The translations under genes were made by a program, and so were the position numbers. Positions 32,709-42,333 of a stretch of 44,499 nt of DNA are shown piece after piece. This DNA comes from Pseudomonas sp. RIT-PI-q (GTDB lineage Bacteria; Pseudomonadota; Gammaproteobacteria; Pseudomonadales; Pseudomonadaceae), in NCBI RefSeq assembly GCF_001297125.1, contig NZ_LHPC01000041.1, forward strand, positions 1 through 44,499, given 5' to 3'. Each line of letters opens with the position of its first letter. Position 1 is the first letter of the stretch. Under the pieces are notes generated by a model. That model did no database searches. It was not told the origin of the DNA and was given only the letters and a program-made list of their open reading frames with translations.

Positions 32709-34006
32709 GAAACCTTCTTCGAGGACTGCTTGTAGTCATGTTCTGCTTTGCAGGCTTGGCCACGGCAGATGAAAAAAATATCCTGGTCAGCAGTGGCAGC
32801 TCCCAGGCAACTCCAATTGCCGTTGTGCCATTTGGTTTCCAGGGCGGCACCGTGCTGCCGGATGACATGGCCGAAATTATCGGTAACGACCTGCGCAACT
32901 CGGGTTACTACGCGCCGATTCCAAAGCAGAACATGATCAGCCAGCCGAGCCAGGCCAGCGAAATCATTTTCCGTGACTGGAAGGCTGTTGGCGCCCAGTA
33001 CATCATGGTCGGCAGCATTGTTCCGGCGGGCGGTCGCCTGCAGGTCCAGTACGCACTGTTCAACGTCGCCACCGAGCAGCAAGTGCTGACCGGCAGCGTC
33101 TCGGGCAGCGTTGATCAACTGCGTGACATGGCGCACTACATCTCCGACCAGTCGTTCGAAAAACTCACCGGTATCAAAGGTGCGTTCTCGACTCGCCTGT
33201 TGTACGTGACCGCCGAGCGTTTCTCCGAGAAGAACACGCGCTACACGCTGCAACGTTCGGACTATGACGGTGCCCGCGCTGTGACGCTGCTGCAATCGCG
33301 CGAGCCGATCCTGTCGCCGCGTTTCGCACCGGATGGCAAGCGCATCGCTTATGTTTCGTTCGAGCAGAAGCGTCCGCGCATTTTCATGCAGAACATCGAC
33401 ACCGGTCGCCGTGAGCAGATCACTAACTTCGAAGGCCTGAATGGCGCGCCAGCATGGTCGCCGGATGGTCAGCGCCTGGCATTCGTACTGTCGAAAGACG
33501 GCAACCCGGACATCTATGTGATGAACCTGGGCTCGCGTCAGATCTCTCGTGTCACCAACGGTCCCGGCATCAACACCGAACCGTTCTGGGGTAAGGATGG
33601 TTCGACTATCTACTTCACCTCCGACCGTGGCGGCAAGCCACAGATCTACAAAACCAGCGTCGGTGGTGGCGGTGCGGAGCGTGTGACCTTCATTGGTAAC
33701 TACAACGCCAACCCTAAATTGTCGGCTGACGAAAAGACCCTGGTCATGATTCACCGCCAGGACGGTTTCACCAATTTCAAGGTGGCGGCCCAGGATTTGC
33801 AGCGAGGTAGTGTAAAGATCCTCACTGATAGCACTCTGGACGAGTCGCCTACTGTCGCGCCCAACGGCACCATGGTAATCTACGCCACCCGCCAGCAGGG
33901 CCGGGGAGTCTTGATGCTCGTGTCCATTAATGGACGCGTAAGGCTCCCGCTTCCTACCGCACAAGGCGAAGTCAGAGAACCTTCCTGGTCCCCTTACCTG
34001 AACTGA
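32705..34006 (+). CDS. tolB: TolB, periplasmic beta-propeller protein of Tol-Pal
   Basis: A secreted protein of 433 residues. The signal peptide MRNLLRGLLVVMFCFAGLATA is cleaved before DEKN, leaving the N-terminal TolA-box that is displaced during cycling. Then come an alpha/beta domain (about 22-160) and a six-bladed propeller with TolB/WD-like blades (LSPRFAPDGKRIAYVSFE, PAWSPDGQRLAFVLSKDG, EPFWGKDGSTIYFTSDRGG). It starts at GTG 32705, overlapping the tolA stop by four bases. TolB shuttles between TolA and OprL. Confidence 0.96.
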   Translation: MRNLLRGLLVVMFCFAGLATADEKNILVSSGSSQATPIAVVPFGFQGGTVLPDDMAEIIGNDLRNSGYYAPIPKQNMISQPSQASEIIFRDWKAVGAQYIMVGSIVPAGGRLQVQYALFNVATEQQVLTGSVSGSVDQLRDMAHYISDQSFEKLTGIKGAFSTRLLYVTAERFSEKNTRYTLQRSDYDGARAVTLLQSREPILSPRFAPDGKRIAYVSFEQKRPRIFMQNIDTGRREQITNFEGLNGAPAWSPDGQRLAFVLSKDGNPDIYVMNLGSRQISRVTNGPGINTEPFWGKDGSTIYFTSDRGGKPQIYKTSVGGGGAERVTFIGNYNANPKLSADEKTLVMIHRQDGFTNFKVAAQDLQRGSVKILTDSTLDESPTVAPNGTMVIYATRQQGRGVLMLVSINGRVRLPLPTAQGEVREPSWSPYLN

Positions 34007-34058
34007 CGCGGCGCTATACGTTTTACTTAACACACTGGGGTTCATTAGGAGTTTCACG

Positions 34059-34556
34059 ATGGAAATGCTGAAGTTTGGTAAATTTGCTGCGCTGGCTCTG
34101 GCCATGGCTGTAGCTGTAGGTTGCTCGTCCAAAGGCGGCGACAATGCCGGTGAAGGCGCTGTAGATCCAAACGCTGGTTACGGCGCAAACACTGGTGCAG
34201 TTGACGGCTCCCTGAGCGAAGAAGCTGCACTGCGCGCAATCACCACTTTCTACTTCGAATACGACAGTTCGGACCTGAAGCCAGAAGCCATGCGCGCTCT
34301 GGACGTTCACGCCAAAGACCTGAAAGCAAACGGCGCTCGCGTTGTTCTGGAAGGCAACACCGACGAACGTGGTACTCGTGAGTACAACATGGCACTGGGC
34401 GAGCGTCGTGCGAAAGCCGTTCAGCGTTACCTGGTACTGCAAGGTGTTTCCCCAGCTCAGCTGGAACTGGTTTCCTACGGCGAAGAGCGTCCAGTTGCTA
34501 CCGGCAACGACGAGCAGTCCTGGGCTCAAAACCGTCGCGTCGAACTGCGTAAGTAA
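34059..34556 (+). CDS. oprL: OprL (Pal), peptidoglycan-associated outer-membrane lipoprotein
   Basis: A lipoprotein precursor of 165 residues. The lipobox AVGC puts the lipidated Cys at residue 22, followed by SSKGG. A Gly/Ala-rich linker leads to the OmpA-like domain with LEGNTDERGTREYNMALGER, which holds the diaminopimelate-binding Asp and Arg and anchors the outer membrane to peptidoglycan. AGGAG sits nine bases before the ATG at 34059. A 52-base gap separates it from tolB. Confidence 0.97.
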   Translation: MEMLKFGKFAALALAMAVAVGCSSKGGDNAGEGAVDPNAGYGANTGAVDGSLSEEAALRAITTFYFEYDSSDLKPEAMRALDVHAKDLKANGARVVLEGNTDERGTREYNMALGERRAKAVQRYLVLQGVSPAQLELVSYGEERPVATGNDEQSWAQNRRVELRK

Positions 34557-34562
34557 TTCGTC

Positions 34563-35402
34563 ATGCGAACGTGCCGTCGTGCTGTAACTGTTCTGGCTCT
34601 CAGTCTCGCACCGCTTGCGGTGTGGGCTGCGGTTCCTGTGGTCGATAACGATTCCGGCTATAACAATAGCGGGACCAGTTATCCGCCTGCGGGTTACGGT
34701 ACGAACGGCGCCTATGCCGGGGGAGGGGTTTCGGCCCCTGTCTCGGCACAGGGCGAGCTGTTCAACCAGCTGCAATCCATGCAAGAGCAGATCTCACGCC
34801 AACAGGGTGTGATTGAAGTTCTGCAAAATGAAGTAGCGCGCATGAAGCAAGAGAACCTGGAGCGATATCAGGATCTTGATCGGCGCATAGGAACCGGCGT
34901 TGCACCAGCCGCGACTCCTGAAAATTCTTCCACCGGTGGCAATTTGAACGCCCCCGGTGCAGCAGCCGGCGCAGGTGCAGGAGCGGCAGCCGCTCAAGCA
35001 CCCGCCGCGGGTAGCGAGCCAGCTGATCCGGCGAAGGAAAAACTGTACTACGATGCAGCCTTCGACCTGATCAAAGCCAAGGATTTCGACAAGGCCAGCC
35101 AGGCTTTTGCCGCATTCCTGCGCAAGTACCCGAACAGCCAATACGCGGGCAACGCCCAGTATTGGTTGGGCGAAGTGAACCTGGCCAAAGGCGATCTGCA
35201 AGGTGCAGGTCAGGCATTTGCCAAGGTTTCGCAGCTGTACCCCAAGCACCCTAAAGTGCCTGATTCGCTGTACAAGCTCGCTGATGTAGAACGCCGCCTG
35301 GGTCATACCGACAAGGTCAAAGGCATTCTGCAGCAGGTTGTGTCCCAGTATCCGGGCACTTCCGCCGCTCAGCTGGCCCAGCGCGATCTGCAGAAAATGT
35401 AA
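34563..35402 (+). CDS. cpoB: CpoB (YbgF), Tol-Pal/cell-wall coordinator
   Basis: A periplasmic protein of 279 residues. The signal peptide (MRTCRRAVTVLALSLAPLAVWA) is followed by a short Ser/Gly/Tyr-rich segment, a trimeric coiled coil (LFNQLQSMQEQISRQQGVIE onward to about residue 105), a Gly/Ala-rich linker and a C-terminal TPR domain (KLYYDAAFDLIKAKDFDKAS and repeats). In E. coli CpoB links Tol-Pal to PBP1B during constriction. The ATG is six bases after the oprL stop, with no strong ribosome site, so it probably depends on oprL translation. It closes the operon; a terminator follows. Confidence 0.94.
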   Translation: MRTCRRAVTVLALSLAPLAVWAAVPVVDNDSGYNNSGTSYPPAGYGTNGAYAGGGVSAPVSAQGELFNQLQSMQEQISRQQGVIEVLQNEVARMKQENLERYQDLDRRIGTGVAPAATPENSSTGGNLNAPGAAAGAGAGAAAAQAPAAGSEPADPAKEKLYYDAAFDLIKAKDFDKASQAFAAFLRKYPNSQYAGNAQYWLGEVNLAKGDLQGAGQAFAKVSQLYPKHPKVPDSLYKLADVERRLGHTDKVKGILQQVVSQYPGTSAAQLAQRDLQKM

Positions 35403-35425
35403 GGCTGCTTGACCTGTTTCGAAGA

Positions 35426-35450
35426 AACCCGCGCTTGTCGCGGGTTTTTT
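35426..35450 (+). terminator. Rho-independent terminator after the tol-oprL operon
   Basis: AACCCGCG (35426-35433) pairs with CGCGGGTT (35439-35446) over a five-base loop; six T at 35445-35450. Confidence 0.92.
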
Positions 35451-35568
35451 CGTTAGAATTCACGCCCTTTTTATGAAACACGCTTTTTGGGATCTGCGCG
35501 GTGGCGGGGTTCCTTGAAGTGCCTGACGGAGGCGGACAGCCTGTTTAGCTGTTATGCCCGTGGCGACT

Positions 35569-36216
35569 ATGCAAGACACATTGAGAATTACCGAAGTTTT
35601 TTACTCGTTGCAGGGTGAAACGCGGACTGCCGGGCTGCCCACTGTTTTTGTGCGCCTGACCGGTTGCCCATTGCGCTGCCAGTATTGCGACAGCGCCTAC
35701 GCGTTCACCGGTGGCACCATTCGCCCACTCGACGACATCCTCGAGCAAGTGGCCGGTTTTCGTCCGCGTTATGTCTGTGTCACCGGCGGCGAGCCGTTGG
35801 CGCAGCCCAACGCCATTCCACTACTCAAGCGGTTGTGTGATGCCGGTTACGAAGTGTCACTGGAAACCAGTGGTGCGCTCGACATCTCGGCTGTAGATTC
35901 TCGGGTCAGTCGCGTCGTCGACCTGAAAACCCCAGGTTCGAAAGAAGCGCATCGCAACCGCTACGAGAACATCGAACTGCTCACGCCCAACGACCAGGTG
36001 AAGTTTGTCATCTGCTCGCGGGAAGACTACGACTGGGCCGTGTCCAAACTGATCCAGTACGGTCTTGATCGACGTGCCGGCGAAGTCCTGTTCTCACCAA
36101 GTCACCATGATCTCAATGCTCGGGACCTGGCTGACTGGGTGGTGGCTGACAACCTGCCTGTGCGTCTGCAATTGCAGCTGCATAAATATCTTTGGAATGA
36201 CGAGCCGGGGCGCTGA
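35569..36216 (+). CDS. queE: QueE, 7-carboxy-7-deazaguanine synthase
   Basis: Radical-SAM enzyme of 215 residues that converts carboxytetrahydropterin to 7-carboxy-7-deazaguanine in queuosine biosynthesis. The [4Fe-4S] ligands are C33-x3-C37-x2-C40 (TGCPLRCQYCDSAY), the substrate segment SLQGE precedes them, and VTGGEPLAQ is the SAM-binding GGE motif. I prefer the ATG at 35569 (MQDTLRITEVFYSLQGE), which matches the usual N-terminus; an in-frame ATG at 35554 would add five residues, and neither has a strong ribosome site. One base separates its stop from queC. Confidence 0.94.
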   Translation: MQDTLRITEVFYSLQGETRTAGLPTVFVRLTGCPLRCQYCDSAYAFTGGTIRPLDDILEQVAGFRPRYVCVTGGEPLAQPNAIPLLKRLCDAGYEVSLETSGALDISAVDSRVSRVVDLKTPGSKEAHRNRYENIELLTPNDQVKFVICSREDYDWAVSKLIQYGLDRRAGEVLFSPSHHDLNARDLADWVVADNLPVRLQLQLHKYLWNDEPGR

Positions 36217-36217
36217 T

Positions 36218-36910
36218 ATGACAGAACAACTGAACACTGCAGAAAAACGTGCGGTCATCCTGCTGTCCGGTGGTCTGGACTCTGCAACAGTTGTGGCCAT
36301 GGCTCGTGCTGAAGGCTACAGCTGCTACACCATGAGCTTCGATTACGGCCAGCGCTCTCACGCCGAATTGCACGCCGCCGCCCGTGTCGCTCGCGACCTG
36401 GATGTGGTTGAACACAAGGTGATCGGCCTGAACCTGAACGGTATCGGCGGTTCGGCATTGACCGACACCAGCATCGACGTGCCGGAAGAAGCAGGCGAAG
36501 GTATTCCGGTGACTTACGTGCCGGCACGCAACACCGTTTTCTTGTCCCTGGCGTTGGGCTGGGCTGAAGTGCTCGGCGCTCGCGACATCTTTATCGGGGT
36601 GAACGCGGTGGATTACTCCGGTTACCCGGACTGCCGTCCCGAGTTTATCGAATCCTTCGAGCGCATGGCCAATCTGGCGACCAAGGCCGGTGTCGAGGGC
36701 AATGGTTTCCGCATCCAGGCACCGCTGCAAAACCTCAGCAAGGCGCAGATCGTTCAGGCGGGCGTGAAGCTTGGTGTCGATTACGGCCTGACCGTTTCCT
36801 GCTATCAGGCGGACGATAACGGCCGTGCATGCGGCAAATGCGACAGCTGCCGCCTGCGTGCTGAAGGCTTCGCGGCAGCCGGAATCAGCGACCCAACACC
36901 TTATTTTTGA
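36218..36910 (+). CDS. queC: QueC, 7-cyano-7-deazaguanine synthase
   Basis: ATP-dependent enzyme of 230 residues making preQ0 from the QueE product. The PP-loop SGGLDS is at 17-22 (RAVILLSGGLDSATVVAMAR). The zinc site near the C-terminus is CYQADDNGRACGKCDSC, with the four expected Cys. The start at 36218 directly follows queE, so the two form an operon whose products act in consecutive steps. The gene ends 63 bases before tRNA-Lys. Confidence 0.95.
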   Translation: MTEQLNTAEKRAVILLSGGLDSATVVAMARAEGYSCYTMSFDYGQRSHAELHAAARVARDLDVVEHKVIGLNLNGIGGSALTDTSIDVPEEAGEGIPVTYVPARNTVFLSLALGWAEVLGARDIFIGVNAVDYSGYPDCRPEFIESFERMANLATKAGVEGNGFRIQAPLQNLSKAQIVQAGVKLGVDYGLTVSCYQADDNGRACGKCDSCRLRAEGFAAAGISDPTPYF

Positions 36911-36928
36911 TTTATTTCAAATTAGGTG

Positions 36929-36958
36929 TTGAATAGTCCTTAGAAATCAGTATTATAC
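36929..36958 (+). promoter_or_regulatory. Promoter of tRNA-Lys
   Basis: TTGAAT at 36929-36934 is a -35 match. The overlapping TATTAT (36951-36956) and TTATAC (36953-36958) give a -10 at 16 or 18 bases. A GC-rich segment (GCGCC) follows, as in stringently controlled stable-RNA promoters. Confidence 0.6.
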
Positions 36959-36973
36959 GCGCCACCACACAGC

Positions 36974-37049
36974 GGGTCGTTAGCTCAGTTGGTAGAGCAG
37001 TTGGCTTTTAACCAATTGGTCGTAGGTTCGAATCCCACACGACCCACCA
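36974..37049 (+). tRNA. tRNA-Lys (anticodon TTT)
   Basis: A 76-base cloverleaf. The acceptor stem GGGTCGT pairs with ACGACCC, the D arm is GCTC-AGTTGGTA-GAGC, the anticodon stem GTTGG/CCAAT encloses CTTTTAA with anticodon TTT, and the T arm is GTAGG-TTCGAAT-CCCAC. The CCA end is encoded. In P. aeruginosa the tRNA-Lys gene at this place, between queC and nadA, is an integration site for PAPI-2-type islands; here nadA follows within 280 bases, so no such island is present. Confidence 0.97.
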
Positions 37050-37321
37050 TTTTTGTAGCAGTTTTAAAAGTCTGGAAGGCCCACGCAAGTGAGGATTTCC
37101 GGATTTTTTTTTGCCCGCGATTTAAGGTTGGCCCGAGCAAGGGCTGCACCGCATGGCGCAGGTCAGAATCATCTTTTGCATCAACCGGATATTCTGTAGC
37201 CTTGCGCAGCTCCAACGTTATCCGTGCCTGATGATACTCACTCTCCCGGCGGTGCCCTGAAGGGTCCGGAGCCGGGTGTATACTCGACTTTCGCGCGAAC
37301 ACGCCTGCAGGTCTTGCGAAC

Positions 37322-38380
37322 ATGACGCAGATTTCCGAACGCCTTCTGGTTCAAGCCCCCCTCGCCGCCAAGCAGCCCAAGCCGCTGACAGCCGAGGAAG
37401 AGGCCTATTACCGCGCCGCCATTGCTGCCGAGCTCAAGGCTCAGGACGCGGTGCTGGTTGCCCACTTCTATTGTGATCCGGTGATTCAGGCCCTGGCCGA
37501 AGAAACCGGTGGTTGTGTCTCCGACTCGCTGGAGATGGCCCGCTTCGGCAACGCCCATCCGGCCAAGACCGTGGTGGTCGCCGGTGTGAAGTTCATGGGC
37601 GAGACCGCCAAGATCCTCAACCCTGAAAAGCGCGTGCTGATGCCGACCCTGGAAGCGACCTGCTCCCTGGATCTGGGTTGCCCGGTCGATGAATTCTCGG
37701 CGTTTTGCGATCAGCACCCGGAGCGCACGGTGGTGGTGTATGCCAACACCTCGGCAGCGGTCAAAGCCCGGGCGGATTGGGTGGTGACTTCCAGTTGCGC
37801 GCTGGAGATTGTCGAAAGCCTGATGGATAACGGCGAAACCATTATCTGGGGCCCGGACAAACACCTGGGCACCTATATCCAGCGCCAGACCGGTGCGGAC
37901 ATGCTGCTGTGGGACGGTGCCTGCATCGTTCACGAAGAGTTCAAGTCCAAGCAGCTTGAAGACATGAAAGCGCTGTACCCGGACGCCGCGATTCTGGTGC
38001 ACCCGGAATCGCCGACCTCAGTGATTGAACTGGCCGATGCCGTCGGCTCGACCAGTCAGTTGATCGCGGCGGCGCAGAGCCTGCCAAACAAGACGCTGAT
38101 CGTCGCCACCGACCGCGGCATCTTCTACAAGATGCAGCAGCTGTGCCCGGACAAGGTCTTCATCGAGGCGCCAACGGCCGGTAACGGCGCTGCATGCCGC
38201 AGTTGCGCACACTGCCCGTGGATGGCGATGAATACGCTTGAGCGCCTGCTGAAGAGCTTGAAGGAAGGGGCGAACGAGATCTTTGTTGATCCGGCGTTGA
38301 TTCCGCAGGCGATTCGGCCGTTGAAGCGGATGCTGGATTTCACCCAGGCAGCGCGGATGAAGTTGGCCGGTAACGCTTAA
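37322..38380 (+). CDS. nadA: Quinolinate synthase NadA
   Basis: Condenses iminoaspartate with dihydroxyacetone phosphate to quinolinate in NAD synthesis. It has 352 residues. The three [4Fe-4S] ligands expected from E. coli NadA (C113, C200, C297) are C114 (EATCSLDLGCP), C201 (WDGACIVHEEF) and C298 (CRSCAHCPWMAMN). Other landmarks are LVAHFYCDPVIQALAEETGG and the TS(S)C segment VVTSSCALEIVES. The ATG at 37322 gives a normal length. The 37050-37321 gap holds no gene I trust. A REP doublet follows the stop within ten bases. Confidence 0.96.
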   Translation: MTQISERLLVQAPLAAKQPKPLTAEEEAYYRAAIAAELKAQDAVLVAHFYCDPVIQALAEETGGCVSDSLEMARFGNAHPAKTVVVAGVKFMGETAKILNPEKRVLMPTLEATCSLDLGCPVDEFSAFCDQHPERTVVVYANTSAAVKARADWVVTSSCALEIVESLMDNGETIIWGPDKHLGTYIQRQTGADMLLWDGACIVHEEFKSKQLEDMKALYPDAAILVHPESPTSVIELADAVGSTSQLIAAAQSLPNKTLIVATDRGIFYKMQQLCPDKVFIEAPTAGNGAACRSCAHCPWMAMNTLERLLKSLKEGANEIFVDPALIPQAIRPLKRMLDFTQAARMKLAGNA

Positions 38381-38389
38381 GAGCAAAAT

Positions 38390-38467
38390 CAAAAGATCGC
38401 AGCCTTCGGCAGCTCCTACAGGGATTTGTGCACCTGTAGGAGCTGCCGAAGGCTGCGATCTTTTTTT
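38390..38467. repeat. REP doublet (GCTGCCGAAGGCTGCGATC subtype)
   Basis: AAAAGATCGCAGCCTTCGGC starts near 38391, and the exact inverse ends near 38466 in TGCGATCTTTTTTT. The two arms are complementary over about 30 bases with a short spacer, ending in a T run, so the unit may also act as a terminator between convergent nadA and the RDD gene. A single copy of the same unit is at 335-370. Confidence 0.88.
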
Positions 38468-38474
38468 GTGGGCG

Positions 38475-38963
38475 CTACTTTTGTTTCTTCGGAATCCGTA
38501 CCAGCTGGGTATTGGAGTACATGTCGTGCCAGCTGCGTTTCTGCTTGTCGAACAGCGACCAGATGAATCCCAACCCAACGCACAGCAAAGATGCAATCGA
38601 CACCACAAAGCGCAGCAGCGCCTGCCACAGGCTGATGGATGAGCCGTCGGCGTTCTGCACGCGGATGCACCACACCTGCATGCCCAGGGTCTGGCCGGAC
38701 CAGGTCCAGAACTTGGCGAAGAAACCGAACAGCACAAACAGCAGCACCGTCGACAGCAATGGATCGCCGTCCAGCGCGCCGGCCTCGGTCAGGGTGCGCA
38801 TTTTGTCTTCGCCGATGATCGCCATCTGAATCATCTTGTAGACGCCGCTGGTAACGATCAGCAGGGCGGTACACAGCAGGAAGTCATAGAACATCGCTGC
38901 CAGACGACGACCCAGGCCAGCGGCAGGAAATTCGCCTTGGGGTTTGAGCAGGTGTTTCGACAT
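38475..38963 (-). CDS. RDD family membrane protein
   Basis: A protein of 162 residues with the RDD domain: an N-terminal GLGRRLAAMFYDFLL (the R and D of the family name), three hydrophobic helices (about 22-46, 70-88, 115-138) and the conserved GQTLGMQVWCIRV loop. RDD proteins are inner-membrane proteins of mostly unknown function; some have been proposed to be ion exchangers. GAGG five bases before the ATG at 38963 supports the start. It is monocistronic and leftward, with the cspA-type gene upstream behind a terminator. Confidence 0.88.
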   Translation of the reverse strand: MSKHLLKPQGEFPAAGLGRRLAAMFYDFLLCTALLIVTSGVYKMIQMAIIGEDKMRTLTEAGALDGDPLLSTVLLFVLFGFFAKFWTWSGQTLGMQVWCIRVQNADGSSISLWQALLRFVVSIASLLCVGLGFIWSLFDKQKRSWHDMYSNTQLVRIPKKQK

Positions 38964-39011
38964 GGCGGCCTCTGGACGGAAAAAGAAGCCATTTTACGTA
39001 TTTACGCGCAC

Positions 39012-39046
39012 AAAAAAGCCCCTGATGTCAGCATCAGGGGCTTTTT
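39012..39046. terminator. Terminator after the cold-shock gene
   Basis: AGCCCCTGATG (39017-39027) pairs with CATCAGGGGCT (39032-39042) over a TCAG loop. An A run lies on the left (the U tract for the leftward gene) and T on the right. Confidence 0.93.
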
Positions 39047-39059
39047 CGTTACAGAAGAT

Positions 39060-39272
39060 TTAGGCTTCTGCTTGTACTTCGTCAGCCTGCATGCCTTTCT
39101 GGCCTTGCACAGCAACGAAAGTCACTTTCTGGCCTTCTTTCAGGCTCTTGAAGCCGTTGCCCTGAATAGCGCGGAAATGCACGAACAGATCCGGACCGCT
39201 TTCTGGAGTGATAAAACCAAAACCTTTCTCGTCGTTAAACCACTTGACGGTACCGCTCTGACGTTGGGACAT
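39060..39272 (-). CDS. CspA-family cold-shock protein (CapB-like)
   Basis: A single cold-shock domain of 70 residues that binds single-stranded RNA and DNA and melts RNA structure. RNP1 KGFGFI and RNP2 DLFVHF are intact (TVKWFNDEKGFGFITPESG). AAAGGAAATAAGAA precedes the ATG at 39272, a clear ribosome site. About 400 bases without another gene lie upstream (39273-39675), consistent with a long 5' leader of the kind used for cold-shock control; the promoter itself is not obvious to me. Confidence 0.94.
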   Translation of the reverse strand: MSQRQSGTVKWFNDEKGFGFITPESGPDLFVHFRAIQGNGFKSLKEGQKVTFVAVQGQKGMQADEVQAEA

Positions 39273-39614
39273 TTCTTATTTCCTTTGACGCAAAAATTAA
39301 TGACAGTCTCCTTCTCATGAAAGAGTACTGGGGCTGGTTGCAGGAGAGTAAGAAGACGCCGAACGGGATGTAGCTAACTTGTAGGCTACTGCCCAGGTCA
39401 CGATTCCAAGCGACCCATGCAAACACAGTGAACAAACTCTACGCCAACTACGGGAGAAAAAACAAGCCCTGTGAAAGGCCCGGATTTGCTCACGTTGGTC
39501 GTATCGTATGGCAACTAGTGCTGGCTTATGCGATGGGCGTGTTCAATTGTTTTCGATCGTTATAAGCAACGTTCATAAACGAAGCTTAGAACCAAAGTGA
39601 TGCACTGTTTTATG

Positions 39615-39654
39615 GCGATTGCGTTACACATTAGTGCACTGTTAACGCAATCGC
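39615..39654. repeat. Perfect 12-base inverted repeat in the gcvT-csp gap
   Basis: GCGATTGCGTTA (39615-39626) and TAACGCAATCGC (39643-39654) are exact inverses, with a 16-base spacer containing the palindrome AGTGCACT (39633-39640). TGCACTGTT also occurs twice in direct orientation (39601 and 39636). It lies 22 bases past the gcvT stop and about 340 bases upstream of the csp start, so it may be a gcvT 3' hairpin or an operator for csp. No U tract is present. Confidence 0.6.
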
Positions 39655-39675
39655 GTTACTTATAGAAACAGTCAA

Positions 39676-40800
39676 TCAGCCACGATAGTAGCGTTGTGGA
39701 ACAAATGGCATTTTGCTTACAAGCAAAGGCACCTTTTTCCCACGAACGATGGCCCAGACCGGTGTTTCCAAAGCGATATAAGCACTGTCGAGGTAACCCA
39801 TCGCCAGAGGGCCGCCGAGGGTCGGGCCAAAGCCGCCGCTGCACACGCTACCGATGATGTCGCCTGCTTCGTTGACGATTTCTGCGCCTTCACGTACCGG
39901 TGTGCGTTCCTGAGGCAGCAGGCCAACGCGCTTGCGGCTGACGCCACCTTGTTGCTGAGTGAACACAGTTTCGGCGCCCGGGAAACCGCCAGCACGCGCG
40001 CCATCGGCACGACGTGGCTTGGAGATGGCCCACAGCAGGCTTGCTTCGATCGGGGTGGTTTCGGTGTTCATGTCGTGGCCGTAGAGGCACAGGCCGGCTT
40101 CCAGGCGCAGGGAGTCGCGAGCGCCAAGGCCGATGGCCGCTACTTCCGGTTCGGCCAGCAGTGCGCGAGCCAGGGCTTCGGCATTGGCGGCCGGTACGGA
40201 GATTTCGAAACCGTCTTCGCCGGTGTAACCCGAACGGCTGACAAAGCAATCCACGCCCAGCAGTTTCACCCGAGCGAATTGCATGAACGTCATCTTCGAC
40301 ACTTCAGGCGCCAGGCGTGCAAGCACGGTGACCGCAGCCGGGCCTTGCAGGGCCAGCAGCGCGCGTTCTTCGAACAGCGGCTCGATAGTGCACTGATCGC
40401 CAATGTGCTGTTGCAGGTGCGCCAGGTCCTGATCCTTGCACGCGGCGTTGACCACCAGGAACAGTTCGTCGTTGCCGAGGTTGGCGACCATCAAGTCGTC
40501 GAGGATGCCACCGGTCTCGTTGGTGAACATGGCGTAGCGCTGCATGCCGACTGGCAGGTCGATGATGTCCACCGGCACCAGGGTTTCCAGGGCCTTGGCG
40601 GCATTGGCACCGGTCAGGCGGATCTGGCCCATGTGCGAGACATCGAACAGCCCGGCTTGCTCACGGGGGTGCTGGTGTTCTTTCATCACGCCCAGCGGGT
40701 ATTGCACCGGCATGTCGTAGCCGGCGAACGGCACCATGCGGGCGCCGAGTTCGATGTGCAGTGCATGCAGCGGGGTTTTCGACAATTGTTCGGTGGACAT
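39676..40800 (-). CDS. gcvT: Glycine cleavage system T protein (aminomethyltransferase)
   Basis: Releases ammonia from the H-protein-bound aminomethyl group and forms methylene-tetrahydrofolate. It has 374 residues. The folate-binding N-terminal part shows MVPFAGYDMPVQYPLGVMKEH and GLFDVSHMGQIRLTG; the active-site Asp region lies in LRLEAGLCLYGHDM. The C-terminal barrel ends in VPLLVSKMPFVPQRYYRG. AGGAGC seven bases upstream of the ATG at 40800 supports the start. It is the last gene of the leftward gcvP-sdaA-gcvT set, 39 bases after sdaA, and resembles gcvT2 (PA2442) of P. aeruginosa by context. Confidence 0.95.
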   Translation of the reverse strand: MSTEQLSKTPLHALHIELGARMVPFAGYDMPVQYPLGVMKEHQHPREQAGLFDVSHMGQIRLTGANAAKALETLVPVDIIDLPVGMQRYAMFTNETGGILDDLMVANLGNDELFLVVNAACKDQDLAHLQQHIGDQCTIEPLFEERALLALQGPAAVTVLARLAPEVSKMTFMQFARVKLLGVDCFVSRSGYTGEDGFEISVPAANAEALARALLAEPEVAAIGLGARDSLRLEAGLCLYGHDMNTETTPIEASLLWAISKPRRADGARAGGFPGAETVFTQQQGGVSRKRVGLLPQERTPVREGAEIVNEAGDIIGSVCSGGFGPTLGGPLAMGYLDSAYIALETPVWAIVRGKKVPLLVSKMPFVPQRYYRG

Positions 40801-40839
40801 ATTCAGCTCCTGAAAATGATGCAGATGCAGGGGAGTGCA

Positions 40840-42216
<1,377 letters not shown>

Positions 42217-42258
42217 GGTTGTTCTCCGGTTTTCTTGTTATGAGGAGCACCCCGAATT

Positions 42259-42333
42259 TGTAGGAGCGAGGCTTGCCCGCGAAGCTTTTAGCGACCTTGA
42301 AGGCCTCTTCGCGGGCAAGCCTCGCTCCTACAG
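42259..42333. repeat. REPIN (GCGAGGCTTGCCCGCGAAG subtype)
   Basis: TGTAGGAGCGAGGCTTGCCC starts at 42259 and its inverse ends at 42333, with a short spacer. It lies in the 163-base gap between co-directional gcvP and sdaA, 42 bases before the sdaA start. This is the third copy of the subtype in the window (others at 3441 and 7088). Confidence 0.9.

Noticed and set aside
35451..35568. preQ1 riboswitch ahead of queE-queC
   Set aside because: I could not find the short hairpin plus A-rich tail of preQ1-I or a convincing preQ1-II fold in this GC-rich leader.
36985..37049. Protein-like translation antisense to the tRNA (RVGFEPTTNWLKANCS)
   Set aside because: This is the well-known spurious product of reading a tRNA-Lys gene backwards.
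39235..39435. A short leftward frame overlapping the csp start, as a leader peptide
   Set aside because: It starts with a non-ATG codon, has no ribosome site and runs out of frame into csp. The long untranslated leader is a simpler reading.
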